A stretch of DNA of 61,936 nt from Streptomyces sp. WZ.A104 (lineage in GTDB: Bacteria; Actinomycetota; Actinomycetes; Streptomycetales; Streptomycetaceae): the NCBI RefSeq assembly GCF_002382885.1, contig NZ_NWVL01000049.1, forward strand, positions 1 to 61,936, in the 5' to 3' direction. Shown piece after piece: positions 26,201 to 34,797 of this stretch. A model generated the notes under the pieces. It did not search any database. It was not told where the DNA came from and saw nothing but the letters and a program-made list of their open reading frames with translations. A program made the position numbers and the translations under genes. Every line of letters starts with the position of its first letter. Position 1 is the first letter of the stretch.

Positions 26201-26765
26201 TCCGGGCCTGGGTGGCCCAGCCGATGAGGATCATGAAGAGGGGGATGAGCGGCAGGGTGACGACGATGATCGCCGCCGACACCCAGTCCTCGGTGACGAT
26301 CCGGGCCAGCACCGCCACCGGGACGACGACCGCGAGCCCGAGCTGCGGGAGGTAGCGCGCGAAGTAGTCGTCGAGCGCGTCGATCCCCCGGGTCGCCAGG
26401 GCGACGAGCGAACCGGTGCGCTGCCCGTTCAGCCAGTCCGGCCCCAGCCGCGCGGCCCGCTCCAGCAGCCGGCCGCGCAGTTCGGACTTGACTGCCGCAC
26501 TCGCCCGGTGGGCCGCCAGTTCGGTGAGCCAGGCGACGAGGGCCCGTCCGAGAGCGACGGCGGCGAGCAGGAGCAGGGGGGTACGGAGGTCGGTGACCGT
26601 GAGCCCGCCCTCGAACCCGCCGACCACGATCTCGGCGATGAGCATCGCCTGAGCGATCACCAGCAGGGCACCGACCAGACCGAGACCCACCACGGCCGCC
26701 AGGAAGAGACGGGTGGCCCGTGCGTAGCGGAGCAGACGCGGATCGATCGGTTTCACGTGAAACAT
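23223..26765 (-). CDS. cydCD: Fused CydD-CydC thiol/heme-linked ABC exporter
   Basis: 1180 aa: two full ABC exporter halves in one chain, separate genes in E. coli. The first half (CydD-like) has membrane spans in about residues 15-310, Walker A GPSGVGKST and signature LSAGQRQR. The second (CydC-like) has spans in about 610-870, Walker A GPSGSGKTT and LSGGQRQR. CydDC exports cysteine and glutathione, and is needed to assemble cytochrome bd. The ATG at 26765 is embedded in a perfect parS site, so the first residues MFHVK are encoded by it. It lies 75 bp after cydB in the cydAB-CD-kinase cluster. Confidence 0.96.
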   Translation of the reverse strand: MFHVKPIDPRLLRYARATRLFLAAVVGLGLVGALLVIAQAMLIAEIVVGGFEGGLTVTDLRTPLLLLAAVALGRALVAWLTELAAHRASAAVKSELRGRLLERAARLGPDWLNGQRTGSLVALATRGIDALDDYFARYLPQLGLAVVVPVAVLARIVTEDWVSAAIIVVTLPLIPLFMILIGWATQARMDRQWQLLSRLSGHFLDVVAGLPTLKVFGRAKAQAESIRAITSDYRRATLRTLRIAFLSSFALELLATLSVALVAVTIGMRLVHGELDLYTGLVVLILAPEAYLPIRQVGAQYHAAAEGLSAAEEIFTVLETEPPAPGTGDVPATLRLELAEVTVRHEGRAAPSLDAASLTVEPGETVALVGPSGVGKSTLLNVVLGFARPDEGRVRVGGRDLADLDPERWRSRIAWVPQRPHLFAGTIAENVRLARPGADDEAVLTALRDAGAYDFVAALPDGMRTELGEDGAGLSAGQRQRLALARAFLADRPLLLLDEPTASLDGESEAGIVDAVRRLAAGRTVLLVVHRPALLAVADRVVTLEPRTEGGTEPYATALAGVAAPGPAVPQPLAGGELPDARRAETPDPFRTAGSRTGRVLARVRESAGARRGQLALALLLGSLAVGSAVGLMAVSGWLISRASEQPPVLYLMMAVTATRAFGIGRAVFRYAERLVSHDAVLKLLAELRVAVYRGLERIAPAGLRTTRRGDLLSRLVADVDALQDYWLRWLLPVGTALVVGTAAAGFTGWLLPEAGVILAVGLLVAGVGVPLVSGACARRTERQLAPARAALATRVTDLLGGTAELTVAGALPARQERLREADTLLSRIASRAAAATALGGGLSALVCGLTVVAAGIVAVPAVGDGRLSGVALAVVVLTPLAAFEAVAGLPLAVQYRQRVARSAERVFEVLDAPVPVQEPTAPAEGPESPFPLEVRGLTARYPGSGQDALVSLDLTLTPGRRIAVVGPSGSGKTTLAQVLLRFLDASSGTYRLGGVAAAALEPDTVRRSVGLCAQDAHVFDSTIRENLRLARPGARDAELREALSRARLLDWVLALPEGLDTPVGEHGARLSGGQRQRLALARALLAGFPVLVLDEPAEHLDLPTADALTADLLAATRGCATVLITHRLTGLDAVDEVLVLDAGRVVQRGPYAELAAEEGPLRDLLEREREAVGMAGAGR
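26750..26763. promoter_or_regulatory. parS site overlapping the cydCD start codon
   Basis: Perfect GTTTCACGTGAAAC. On the minus strand its first G is the last base of the cydCD ATG. ParB binding here would sit on the translation start region of an operon gene. Confidence 0.9.
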
Positions 26766-26840
26766 CCCCCAGTGGGATCGGTGGGATCTGCGACCCTGTC
26801 GGCCCTGCGGGAGCAGCGGGGCCGACAGGGCCCACGGCCG

Positions 26841-27842
26841 TCAGTGGGCGTCGGCGATGTGCTGGGTGCCGATGCGCTTGCGGAAGACCCAGTACGTCCA
26901 GCTCTGGTAGAGCAGCACCACGGGCGTGGCGATGCCCGCGCACCAGGTCATGATCTTGAGCGTGTACGGGCTGGACGAGGCGTTGGTGACGGTGAGGTTC
27001 CAGGCATCGTTCAGCGAGGACGGCATGACGTTCGGGAAGAGCGTCAGGAACAACATCGCCACCGCGGCCACGATCGTCACTCCCGAGAGCGCGAACGACC
27101 AGCCCTCACGCCCCTTGGCGATGGCCCCGATCGCGCCCAGGAGCGCCACCACCGCCACGACCAGGGCCCCCAGGCTCCACCCGTCCCCGTTGTCGGCCTG
27201 GGTCCAGAGCAGGAAGCCCAGCGCGAGCACCGCGGTGACCGGGCCCAGCTTCAGGGCCAGGGCGCGGGCCCGGACGCGGATGTCACCGGCCGTCTTGAGA
27301 CCGGCGAACACCGCCCCGTGGAACGTGAACAGGGTGAGCGTGACGAGTCCACCGAGGATCGCGTACGGGTTGAGGAGGTCCCAGAAGTTGCCGACGTACT
27401 CCATGTCCGCGTCGATCTTCACGCCGCGCACGATGTTGCCGAACGCGACGCCCCACAGCACGGCGGGGATCAGAGAGGTCCAGAAGATCGCGGTCTCCCA
27501 GTTCGTCTGCCACCGCTCCTCGGGCCGCTTGGCGCGGTACTCGAAGGCGACGCCGCGCACGATCAGGCAGAACAGGATGATCAGCAGCGGCAGGTAGAAG
27601 CCGGAGAAGAGGGTGGCGTACCACTCGGGGAAGGCGGCGAAGGTCGCGCCGCCCGCGGTGAGCAGCCAGACCTCGTTGCCGTCCCAGACGGGCCCGATCG
27701 TGTTGATCAGGACCCGCTTCTCCTTGCGGTCGCGGGCCAGCAGCTTGGTGAGGACCCCGATACCGAAGTCGAATCCCTCCAGGAAGAAGTAGCCGATCCA
27801 GAGGACGGCGATGAGCACGAACCAGACGTCGTGGAGTTCCAT
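26841..27842 (-). CDS. cydB: Cytochrome bd ubiquinol/menaquinol oxidase subunit II
   Basis: 333 aa with about eight membrane segments. The family motif region WDGNEVWLLTAGGATFAAFPEWYATLFSGFYLPL is present, as is FRGVAFEYRAKRPEERW (as RGVAFEYRAK). Together with CydA it forms the high-affinity terminal oxidase of the cytoplasmic membrane. It starts at ATG 27842 with an AGGAG sequence upstream, 16 bases after the cydA stop. Confidence 0.97.
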   Translation of the reverse strand: MELHDVWFVLIAVLWIGYFFLEGFDFGIGVLTKLLARDRKEKRVLINTIGPVWDGNEVWLLTAGGATFAAFPEWYATLFSGFYLPLLIILFCLIVRGVAFEYRAKRPEERWQTNWETAIFWTSLIPAVLWGVAFGNIVRGVKIDADMEYVGNFWDLLNPYAILGGLVTLTLFTFHGAVFAGLKTAGDIRVRARALALKLGPVTAVLALGFLLWTQADNGDGWSLGALVVAVVALLGAIGAIAKGREGWSFALSGVTIVAAVAMLFLTLFPNVMPSSLNDAWNLTVTNASSSPYTLKIMTWCAGIATPVVLLYQSWTYWVFRKRIGTQHIADAH

Positions 27843-27858
27843 CTCTCAGCTCCTGTGC

Positions 27859-29370
27859 TCAGTACGAGAAGGCCATCGGCCGGTCGGCGTCTTCTTCGTC
27901 GTGACCGCCGATCCTGGTGGGCGGATTGAGGTCGCTCTCGGTGAGTTCCGGTGGCCCGGCCTTGACGTACTTCACGAGCAGCTTCACCTCGATCACGGCG
28001 AGCACCGCGTAGAGCAGGGTGAAGACGGTCATCGAGGTGATCACCTCGCCCTGCGAGACACCGGGGGAGACGCCCGCGCGGGTCTGGAGCACCCCGTAGA
28101 CCACCCACGGCTGGCGTCCCATCTCGGTGAAGATCCAGCCCCAGGAGTTGGCGATCAGCGGGAAGAGCATGGTCCAGAGCGCGACGAGCCAGTAGAGCTT
28201 GGTGAACCGTGGGCTCAGCGCCTTGTTCCGGAACAGGACCAGATGGGGCACCTCGTCCTCACCGGTCCGCATCGCCGGTGGCAACAGGAACTTCTTCCGG
28301 GTCAGCCAGAGCCCCAGGAGGCCGAGGCCGAAGGAGGCCATGCCGAAGCCGATCATCCAGCGGAAGCTCCAGAACGCGACCGGGATGTTGGGCCGGTAGT
28401 CGCCGGGCCCGTACTTCTCCTGCGACTCCCTGTTGACGTCGTTGATGCCGGGTACGTACGAGTCGACGTCACTGTTGGCGAGGAAGGACAGTATCCCGGG
28501 GAGCGAGATCTCCACCGTGTTGTGGCCCTTGCTGACATCCCCGTACGCGAAGAGCGAGAACGGCGCCCGCTCCTGGCCGTCCCACAGCGCCTCCGCCGCG
28601 GCCATCTTCATCGGCTGCTGCCGGAACATGACCTTGGCCAGCATGTCGCCGCTGACAGCGGTGAGCAGCCCGGAGATCACGATCGTGACCAGGCCCAGGC
28701 GCAGCGAGGTCCGCATCACCGGGATGTGCTTCTTGCGGGCCAGGTGGAACGCGGCGATGCCGACCATGAAGGCCCCGCCGACGAGGAAGGCCGCCGTGAT
28801 GGTGTGGAAGAACTGGGTCACCGCGGTGTCCTGGGTGAGCACCCGCCAGAAGTCCGTGAGCTCGGCGCGGCCGCGCTCCTCGTTGATCCGGTAACCGACC
28901 GGGTGCTGCATCCAGGAGTTGGCCGCCAGGATGAAGTAGGCGGACAGGACCGTGCCGATCGAGACCATCCACATGCAGGCGAGGTGGATCTTCTTCGGCA
29001 GCTTGTCCCAGCCGAAGATCCACAGCCCGATGAAGGTGGACTCGAAGAAGAAGGCGATCAACGCCTCGAAGGCGAGCGGGGCACCGAAGATGTCGCCGAC
29101 GAAGCGCGAGTAGTCGGACCAGTTCATGCCGAACTGGAACTCCTGCACGATGCCCGTGACGACGCCCATGGCGATGTTGATCAAGAACAGCTTGCCCCAG
29201 AACTTGGTCGCCCTGAGGTACTTCTCGTTCGCCGTCCGCACCCAGGCGGTCTGCAGGCCGGCGGTGAGCGCGGCGAGCGAGATCGTCAACGGGACGAAGA
29301 GGAAGTGGTAGACGGTGGTGATGCCGAACTGCCATCGCGCCAGGGTTTCCGGCGCCAGAGCGAGGTCCAC
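27859..29370 (-). CDS. cydA: Cytochrome bd oxidase subunit I
   Basis: 503 aa, about nine membrane segments. Carries the quinol-binding GWIFTEMGRQPWVVYG region and N-terminal RWQFGITTVYHFLFVPLTI, with the conserved His near residue 19 that ligates a b-type heme. The Q-loop is of the short type found in Gram-positive bacteria. The start is GTG 29370, chosen because AAGGAG lies 9 bases upstream; a longer frame to 29409 has no support. First gene of the cyd cluster, downstream of a Rex operator at 29455-29472. Confidence 0.96.
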   Translation of the reverse strand: MDLALAPETLARWQFGITTVYHFLFVPLTISLAALTAGLQTAWVRTANEKYLRATKFWGKLFLINIAMGVVTGIVQEFQFGMNWSDYSRFVGDIFGAPLAFEALIAFFFESTFIGLWIFGWDKLPKKIHLACMWMVSIGTVLSAYFILAANSWMQHPVGYRINEERGRAELTDFWRVLTQDTAVTQFFHTITAAFLVGGAFMVGIAAFHLARKKHIPVMRTSLRLGLVTIVISGLLTAVSGDMLAKVMFRQQPMKMAAAEALWDGQERAPFSLFAYGDVSKGHNTVEISLPGILSFLANSDVDSYVPGINDVNRESQEKYGPGDYRPNIPVAFWSFRWMIGFGMASFGLGLLGLWLTRKKFLLPPAMRTGEDEVPHLVLFRNKALSPRFTKLYWLVALWTMLFPLIANSWGWIFTEMGRQPWVVYGVLQTRAGVSPGVSQGEVITSMTVFTLLYAVLAVIEVKLLVKYVKAGPPELTESDLNPPTRIGGHDEEDADRPMAFSY

Positions 29371-29454
29371 GTCGTCAGTCTCCTTACATCGCCGTGTCCA
29401 TACCGGCACTATGCCCTGTTGATCCCACTGATTCCGGGAGAAAGCAGGGCACGC

Positions 29455-29472
29455 TTGTGAACGCGTTCACAT
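29455..29472. promoter_or_regulatory. Rex operator (NADH/NAD redox-sensing repressor site) upstream of cydA
   Basis: TTGTGAACGCGTTCACAT matches the Rex operator pattern TTGTGAANNNNTTCACAA at all but the last base. The inner 14 bases form a perfect palindrome. A further TTCACAA lies at 29472-29478. Rex of Streptomyces is known to repress cyd genes when NADH/NAD is low, so the operon should be induced under oxygen limitation. Confidence 0.88.
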
Positions 29473-29567
29473 TCACAAGCAATTATGGCGCACACACTTT
29501 CGGAGCCTGCGCCGGGGGTACCCCTTTTCGGCCAGGAGGCCTGCGGGAGCACACGGACCATGCGAAA

Positions 29568-29600
29568 GGCCCCGGACCTCATCGATCGAGGTCCGGGGCC
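29568..29600. terminator. Hairpin terminator downstream of the aminotransferase gene
   Basis: Perfect 13-bp stem (29568-29580 with 29588-29600) and a 7-base loop, about 40 bases after the stop of the minus-strand gene at 29640. Confidence 0.8.
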
Positions 29601-29639
29601 CACCCGGCCGTACAGCCGCCGCAGCGCCCTGGAAGAGCG

Positions 29640-30719
29640 CTACAGCTCCGCGCGGAACTCCGCCGCCGCCTTCAGGAACAGGTCGTTGCCCTCGGCCTCG
29701 CCGATCGTGACCCGTACGCCCTCGCCCGCGAACGGCCGCACCACCACACCGGCCCGCTCACAGACGGCGGCGAAGTCGAGGGTCCGGTCCCCCAGCCGCA
29801 GCCAGACGAAGTTGGCGTGCGACTCCGGCACCGCCCAGCCCTGGCCCGCCAGCGCCTCGCTCACCCGGGCGCGCTCGGCGACCAGCGAACCGACCCGGCC
29901 CAACAGCTCGTCCTCGGCACGGAGCGAGGCCACCGCCGCGTCCTGGGCGACCTGGCTGACGCCGAAGGGGACGGCGGTCTTGCGCAGCGCGGCGGCCACC
30001 GGCTCGTGGGCCACCGCGAACCCGACCCGCAGCCCGGCCAGGCCGTACGCCTTGGAGAAGGTCCGCAGCACCGCCACATTGGGCCGGTCCCGGTAGATCT
30101 CCAGACCGTCCGGCACATCGGCGTCGCGGATGAACTCCTTGTACGCCTCGTCCAGCACGACCAGCACGTCGCCCGGCACCCGGTCCAGGAACCGCTCCAG
30201 CTCGGCCCGGCGCACCACGGTGCCGGTGGGGTTGTTCGGGTTGCAGACGAAGATCAGCCGGGTCCGGTCGGTGATCGCCTCCGCCATCGCGTCGAGATCG
30301 TGCACATCGCCGTCGGTCAGCGGGACCTTGACCGATGTCGCGCCGCTGACCTGGGTGATGATCGGGTACGCCTCGAAGGACCGCCAGGCGTAGATGACCT
30401 CGTCACCCGGGCCGGAGGTGGCCTGAAGCAGCTGCTGCGCCACGCCCACCGACCCGGTCCCGGTGGCGATGTGGGAGACCGGCACACCGAAACGGTCGGC
30501 CAGCTCGTTCATCAGCCCGGTGCAGGCCATGTCCGGGTAACGGTTGAAGTTGTGCGCGGCGGCGAGCGCCGACTCCAGGACGCCCGGCAGCGGCGGGTAG
30601 GGATTCTCGTTGGAGGACAGCTTGTACGCGACCGGTCCGCCGGCCGCCGCCGGCTTGCCGGGCACATAGGCGGGAACGCCATCCAGTTCGGCACGCAGCT
30701 TGGGGCTCGTCTCGCTCAC
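29640..30719 (-). CDS. Aromatic amino acid / histidinol-phosphate aminotransferase (Pat/HisC2 type)
   Basis: 359 aa, PLP fold type I. YKLSSNENPYPPLP (N-terminal substrate region), NPNNPTG (160-166), LDEAY (189-193) and TFSKAYGLAGLRVG, with the PLP-binding Lys223, are all present. Stand-alone copies outside his operons in actinobacteria usually act as phenylalanine/aromatic aminotransferases, which would suit the presence of pheA in the same region. Histidinol-phosphate activity cannot be excluded by sequence. The ATG at 30719 is preceded by GAGGAGGACC. Confidence 0.92.
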   Translation of the reverse strand: MSETSPKLRAELDGVPAYVPGKPAAAGGPVAYKLSSNENPYPPLPGVLESALAAAHNFNRYPDMACTGLMNELADRFGVPVSHIATGTGSVGVAQQLLQATSGPGDEVIYAWRSFEAYPIITQVSGATSVKVPLTDGDVHDLDAMAEAITDRTRLIFVCNPNNPTGTVVRRAELERFLDRVPGDVLVVLDEAYKEFIRDADVPDGLEIYRDRPNVAVLRTFSKAYGLAGLRVGFAVAHEPVAAALRKTAVPFGVSQVAQDAAVASLRAEDELLGRVGSLVAERARVSEALAGQGWAVPESHANFVWLRLGDRTLDFAAVCERAGVVVRPFAGEGVRVTIGEAEGNDLFLKAAAEFRAEL

Positions 30720-31124
30720 CGCAGGTCCTCCTCGACCGTCCGTTCACAGCAATACTGCTCACCCTATGAGGATTGAGTCCCGCTGCGAATGGGCCGAGCG
30801 GCAAATCGACCGCAGTGCCCGGGAATGCCCCCCTGCCGCACAACCGCTCCGGCCGCTTCTCCGGGGGAGCGTTTCCCTTTTCGGCGCGCGCCGGTGGCTC
30901 ACTCCGTGGCGCGCGTCCCCCGAAGTGGTGAGTTGAGACCTCTTCGAGACATCGCACATTTAGCAGGCTGCCACCCGCCAGCACCTGACACACTCATGCA
31001 ATACCGGCCAACACCCTAGGTTTTCAAGGAAATTGAGCATGGGTGACCATGCAGAAACGTGCCTGTCAACGTGTGCATATGCGACCGGACCGACCGCCCT
31101 CCGGAGCCCTACTATCGGCTCGCC
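30720..31124. other. 405-bp divergent spacer, no gene seen
   Basis: Lies between the aminotransferase (leftward) and the LacI-type regulator (rightward) and should contain both promoters. TACTAT, 11 bases before the regulator ATG, could be a -10 element. The middle (about 30955-31060) is unusually AT-rich for this genome. No coding sequence, repeat or RNA was recognised. Confidence 0.5.
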
Positions 31125-32237
31125 ATGACAGCAGCAGGGAAGCACCAGGTGAGCCGGACGGAGACCCCCCGGCGCAGCGGCCGGCCGGGACGGGCAGGAA
31201 TCCGTGACGTGGCCGCCGCGGCCGGAGTTTCGATCACGACCGTCTCCGACGCGCTCAACGGCAAGGGCAGGCTCCCGGACGCCACCCGCCGCCATGTCCG
31301 CGAGGTCGCCGAGCGCCTGGGCTACCGCCCGTCCGCCGCGGCCCGAACCCTCCGCACGGGCAAGTCGGGGCTGATCGGCCTGACCGTGACCACGTACGGG
31401 AATGAACCTTTCACCTTCACCGAATTCGCGTACTTCGCGGAGATGGCCAGAGCCGCGACCTCCGCGGCGCTCGCCCGCGGCTACGCCCTCGTCATCCTCC
31501 CCGCCACCTCCCGGCACGACGTCTGGTCGAACGTCGCGCTCGACGGGACCGTCGTCATCGACCCCTCCGACCAGGACCCGGTCGTCACCGAACTCGTCCG
31601 CCAGGGCCTGCCCGTCGTCTCGGACGGCCGCCCGGCCGGGACCCTCCCCGTCACCGCCTGGGTGGACAACGACCACCGGGCCGCCGTGCTCGACCTCCTC
31701 GACCATCTCGCCGCCGCCGGGGCCCGCCGTATCGGCCTGCTGACCGGCACCACCACCGACACGTACACCCGGCTCTCCACCAGCGCCTACCTCCACTGGT
31801 GCGAGCGGGTCGGCCAGGACCCCGTCTACGAGTCCTACCCGGCCCACGACCCGTGCGCGGGCGCGGTCGCCGCCGACCGGCTGCTCGCCCGCCCGGACCG
31901 CCCCGACGCGGTCTACGGCCTCTTCGACCCCAACGGGACCGACCTCCTCGCGGCGGCCCGCCGCTACGGGCTGCGGGTCCCCGAGGACCTGCTGCTGGTC
32001 TGCTGCAGCGAGTCCACCGTGTACGCGGCCACCGAACCGCCCATCACGACCCTCTCGCTCAAGCCCCGCCGCATCGGCACAGCCGTCGTCCAGCTGCTCA
32101 TCGACGCCATCGAAGGGGTCGAGCACGACGGGCCGGTCGAGCAGGTCATACCGACGGAGCTCATCGTCCGGACCTCATCGCAACGCCGCCCGCCGCGCAC
32201 GACGGTCAGCGCGCCGCGCTCCCCCAGCGGGGACTGA
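31125..32237 (+). CDS. LacI-family transcriptional regulator
   Basis: 370 aa. The N-terminal HTH and hinge helix are clear: GIRDVAAAAGVSITTVSDALNGKGRLPDATRRHVREVAERLGYRPSAAARTLRTGKSGLIG. A periplasmic-binding-like sensor domain follows. Start at ATG 31125 (MTAAGKHQVSRTETPRR); a longer frame from 31059 lacks support. The effector is probably a sugar or nucleoside, but no transport or catabolic operon is next to it, so the target is unknown; it may be autoregulated. Confidence 0.92.
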   Translation: MTAAGKHQVSRTETPRRSGRPGRAGIRDVAAAAGVSITTVSDALNGKGRLPDATRRHVREVAERLGYRPSAAARTLRTGKSGLIGLTVTTYGNEPFTFTEFAYFAEMARAATSAALARGYALVILPATSRHDVWSNVALDGTVVIDPSDQDPVVTELVRQGLPVVSDGRPAGTLPVTAWVDNDHRAAVLDLLDHLAAAGARRIGLLTGTTTDTYTRLSTSAYLHWCERVGQDPVYESYPAHDPCAGAVAADRLLARPDRPDAVYGLFDPNGTDLLAAARRYGLRVPEDLLLVCCSESTVYAATEPPITTLSLKPRRIGTAVVQLLIDAIEGVEHDGPVEQVIPTELIVRTSSQRRPPRTTVSAPRSPSGD

Positions 32238-32433
32238 TCGTTCTCCCCTCGGGGACCGATCGGCTTTTTTCGGACCAATCGGCCGGTGAACCGTGCGTGC
32301 GCCCGGATTCACCACCCCTGGTGCGTCACACAGATCGATCCGCATTCCTATGATGGGCGCACGACACCGCGGACCACCTCTACCAGGCAGGGCCCGTCAG
32401 GTGTACGGCGGCGCGACGGTGGTGGAGGGGTCG

Positions 32434-33633
32434 ATGACTCAGGGGGCCGGTCAGGAACCCGTGGTGCGGACGGCGACGTTGCGAGACTTCCGGGTTCCGC
32501 CGTATGCGCAGACGCCCGTGCCTCCACAGGCGCCCGGCGCGGTGACGCACGCTCCGGTGCCGCCGCGGGCACCGGAACAGCGCGCATCGGCACCACACGC
32601 CGCAGTGCCGCCCCCGGTCCCCGCACCGGGGGCATCCGTCCCGCCGCACGCGCCCGCCCCGCCCCCGCTGCCGCATCCCGGCAACGCCTCCGTGGGCGAC
32701 GAGCCGGAGGGCTACACGCCGACCGAGCGGGACCTCCCCGTCATCAACCGGGGCGACACCGTCCAGGTGCAGACCGTCCCCGAGCCCCGGCCGGTCCCCG
32801 AGGACGGGCGCGGCCCGCTGTTCGTCGTCGGCGACGTCCACGGCTATCTGGACGAACTGCTCGCCGCGCTCGCCGAGCAGGGCCTCATCGACGCCGACGG
32901 GAACTGGGCCGCGGGCAACGCCCGGCTGTGGTTCCTGGGCGACTTCACCGACCGCGGCCCCGACGGCATCGGGGTCATCGACCTGGTCATGCGGCTCTCC
33001 GCGGAGGCTGCGGCCGCGGGGGGCTACTGCAAGGCCCTGATGGGCAACCACGAGCTGCTGCTGCTCGGCGCCAAGCGGTTCGCCGACACCCCCGTCAACT
33101 CCGGGGCGGGCACCGCCACCTTCCAGGCCGCCTGGCTGCTCAACGGCGGCCAGAAGACCGACATGGAGCGCCTCCAGGACGTCCATCTCCAGTGGATGTC
33201 CCGGCTCGACGCGGTCATCGAGGAGGACGGGCATCTGCTGATGCACTCCGACACGACGGCCTACCTCGACTACGGGTCCACCATCGAGGACGTCAACGAC
33301 ACGATCACGGCCATTCTCACGCGTAACGACGCCGACGAGTGCTGGGACCTCTTCCGCAAGCTCACCAAGCGGTTCGCCTTCCGGGACGAGGGCGGCGCCG
33401 ATGCGGTGCGCGAGCTGATGGCGACGTACGGCGGACAGCGCGTCGTCCATGGTCACAGCCCTATTCCGTATCTCCTGGGCGAGGTCGGCTCGGAGGACGG
33501 CGAGGACGGTTCCGGGCCCGTGGTCAACGGTCCGCATGTGTACGCCGACGGGCTCGCGATCGCCATGGACGGGGGGGTGACCATGGCCGGAAAGCTGCTG
33601 GTCGTCCAACTCCCCCTGCATGACCAGGTGTAG
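32434..33633 (+). CDS. Calcineurin-like metallophosphoesterase with Pro-rich N-terminus
   Basis: 399 aa. Residues 20-85 are proline/alanine-rich and probably unstructured. The phosphatase core follows, with the motifs FVVGDVHG (131-137), GDFTDRG (169-175), GNHE (204-207) and, near the end, VVHGHSP: the complete di-metal site of the PPP/ApaH-like group. The substrate may be a phosphoprotein or dinucleoside polyphosphate. ATG 32434 has GGAGGGG upstream. It stands alone. Confidence 0.92.
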   Translation: MTQGAGQEPVVRTATLRDFRVPPYAQTPVPPQAPGAVTHAPVPPRAPEQRASAPHAAVPPPVPAPGASVPPHAPAPPPLPHPGNASVGDEPEGYTPTERDLPVINRGDTVQVQTVPEPRPVPEDGRGPLFVVGDVHGYLDELLAALAEQGLIDADGNWAAGNARLWFLGDFTDRGPDGIGVIDLVMRLSAEAAAAGGYCKALMGNHELLLLGAKRFADTPVNSGAGTATFQAAWLLNGGQKTDMERLQDVHLQWMSRLDAVIEEDGHLLMHSDTTAYLDYGSTIEDVNDTITAILTRNDADECWDLFRKLTKRFAFRDEGGADAVRELMATYGGQRVVHGHSPIPYLLGEVGSEDGEDGSGPVVNGPHVYADGLAIAMDGGVTMAGKLLVVQLPLHDQV

Positions 33634-33830
33634 GCGGGGAAGACGCACCAGGTTCCGCCCGCGCGGACCGCGCCGATCGTCGGGCCCCTCACCGGGCCCA
33701 ATTCCGGAAACACCCTGTCACCCCGTGCCGTGGGCGCTCTACCATCGGCGTATCAGTAGCAGGCTCTCCTCCGTTTCCGCCCGATCGCCCGGTCCGTACG
33801 GGCAGCCGGGCACCGACGGAGCATCGGGGG

Positions 33831-34661
33831 ATGCAGATGACAAGCGCTCCGCACCTGCTGGCCGAGGACGGTCCCGAGTACGAGCGGATCCTGGGCGACG
33901 CACTGCGCCACGCTCATGAACGACCGGATCTGGAGGGCGTCGGGGACCGGCTCAACACCGAACAGCTGCGCACCATGGCACTGAGCGCGACGGCGCTGAT
34001 CACCGCCGCCGCGGCCACCGAGTACGACCACTACGTCGAGGCCCGGGCCGAACTGCGCGGCACGACGGCCGCCGACGGAGCGGACGGCGCCCCGGTCCTG
34101 GACGGGCCGCAGAGCACCGCGGCCGGATCGGGCGCCGGGATAGGCGCGGTCCTCACGGTCCTGACCCCGCTGCTGGCAGGCACCGCGGCGGTCATCTTCC
34201 TGCTCGTCGGCTACCTGCTGAAAGCGGTCAGCCCGTCGGTGGCCTTCGGTGACTCGATGGTCGCGGCCGGGTGGTTCTTCGCGGCGGTCGCCGCCGCGGC
34301 GATCCTGGTCGCCGCCGTCGGACTGCTCGTCACCGCCCTCCGCAACGGCGCGACGTCCCTGGCCGCCGAGAACGAGGAACGGGAGCTTCCGGAGGAGGTG
34401 GCCCGCGCCCGGGAGGCCTGGCGCCACGCCCTGCTGGAGCGCGGCATCCTGCCGTTCCTCCGGGACGCCCTGGCCGACCCCACGGCGGGGCCCGCCGCTC
34501 GGACTCCACACCGCTCGCCCAACCGCATCCCGAAGATCGGCTACAGCAGGCCGGACTTCTCCGGCCCGGACGAGGGCCCCGCCGCGGGCCCCCGGCCGAC
34601 CTTCACCAGCCCCGACTTCACGAGCCCGGACTTCGGCGGCCCGGAACACCGGCCGGACTGA
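33831..34661 (+). CDS. Membrane protein of unknown function
   Basis: 276 aa. A helical N-terminal domain (HLLAEDGPEYERILGDALRHAHERPDLEG ...) precedes two hydrophobic segments (about 105-133, AVLTVLTPLLAGTAAVIFLLVGYLL, and 145-170, AGWFFAAVAAAAILVAAVGLLVTAL). A Pro/Ser-rich tail ends in repeated FTSPDF units. The topology suggests both ends in the cytoplasm. Family not recognised. Start at ATG 33831, directly after a GGGG sequence. Confidence 0.75.
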   Translation: MQMTSAPHLLAEDGPEYERILGDALRHAHERPDLEGVGDRLNTEQLRTMALSATALITAAAATEYDHYVEARAELRGTTAADGADGAPVLDGPQSTAAGSGAGIGAVLTVLTPLLAGTAAVIFLLVGYLLKAVSPSVAFGDSMVAAGWFFAAVAAAAILVAAVGLLVTALRNGATSLAAENEERELPEEVARAREAWRHALLERGILPFLRDALADPTAGPAARTPHRSPNRIPKIGYSRPDFSGPDEGPAAGPRPTFTSPDFTSPDFGGPEHRPD

Positions 34662-34733
34662 CACCAGCCGGACTGGCACCGACCGGGCTGACACCGGCCG
34701 GACCGAGCCGGCACTCAGGCCCCGGACACACCG

Positions 34734-34766
34734 CGGGCCGGGGCGGCAGTTGCCGCGCCCGGCCCG
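34734..34766. terminator. GC-rich hairpin between convergent genes
   Basis: A stem of about 15 bp (34734-34748 with 34751-34766, one bulge) lies between the gene ending at 34661 and the minus-strand DUF805 gene ending at 34798. Confidence 0.6.
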
Positions 34767-34797
34767 GGGGATGCTCCGGATCGACCGGAGCGGTGGA

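Noticed and set aside
23160..27929. A 1589-codon open frame opposite cydCD and cydB
   Set aside because: It is rich in Gln, Gly, Arg, Asp and His in a pattern caused by GC-rich antisense codons, has no family motifs, and covers well-supported genes on the other strand.
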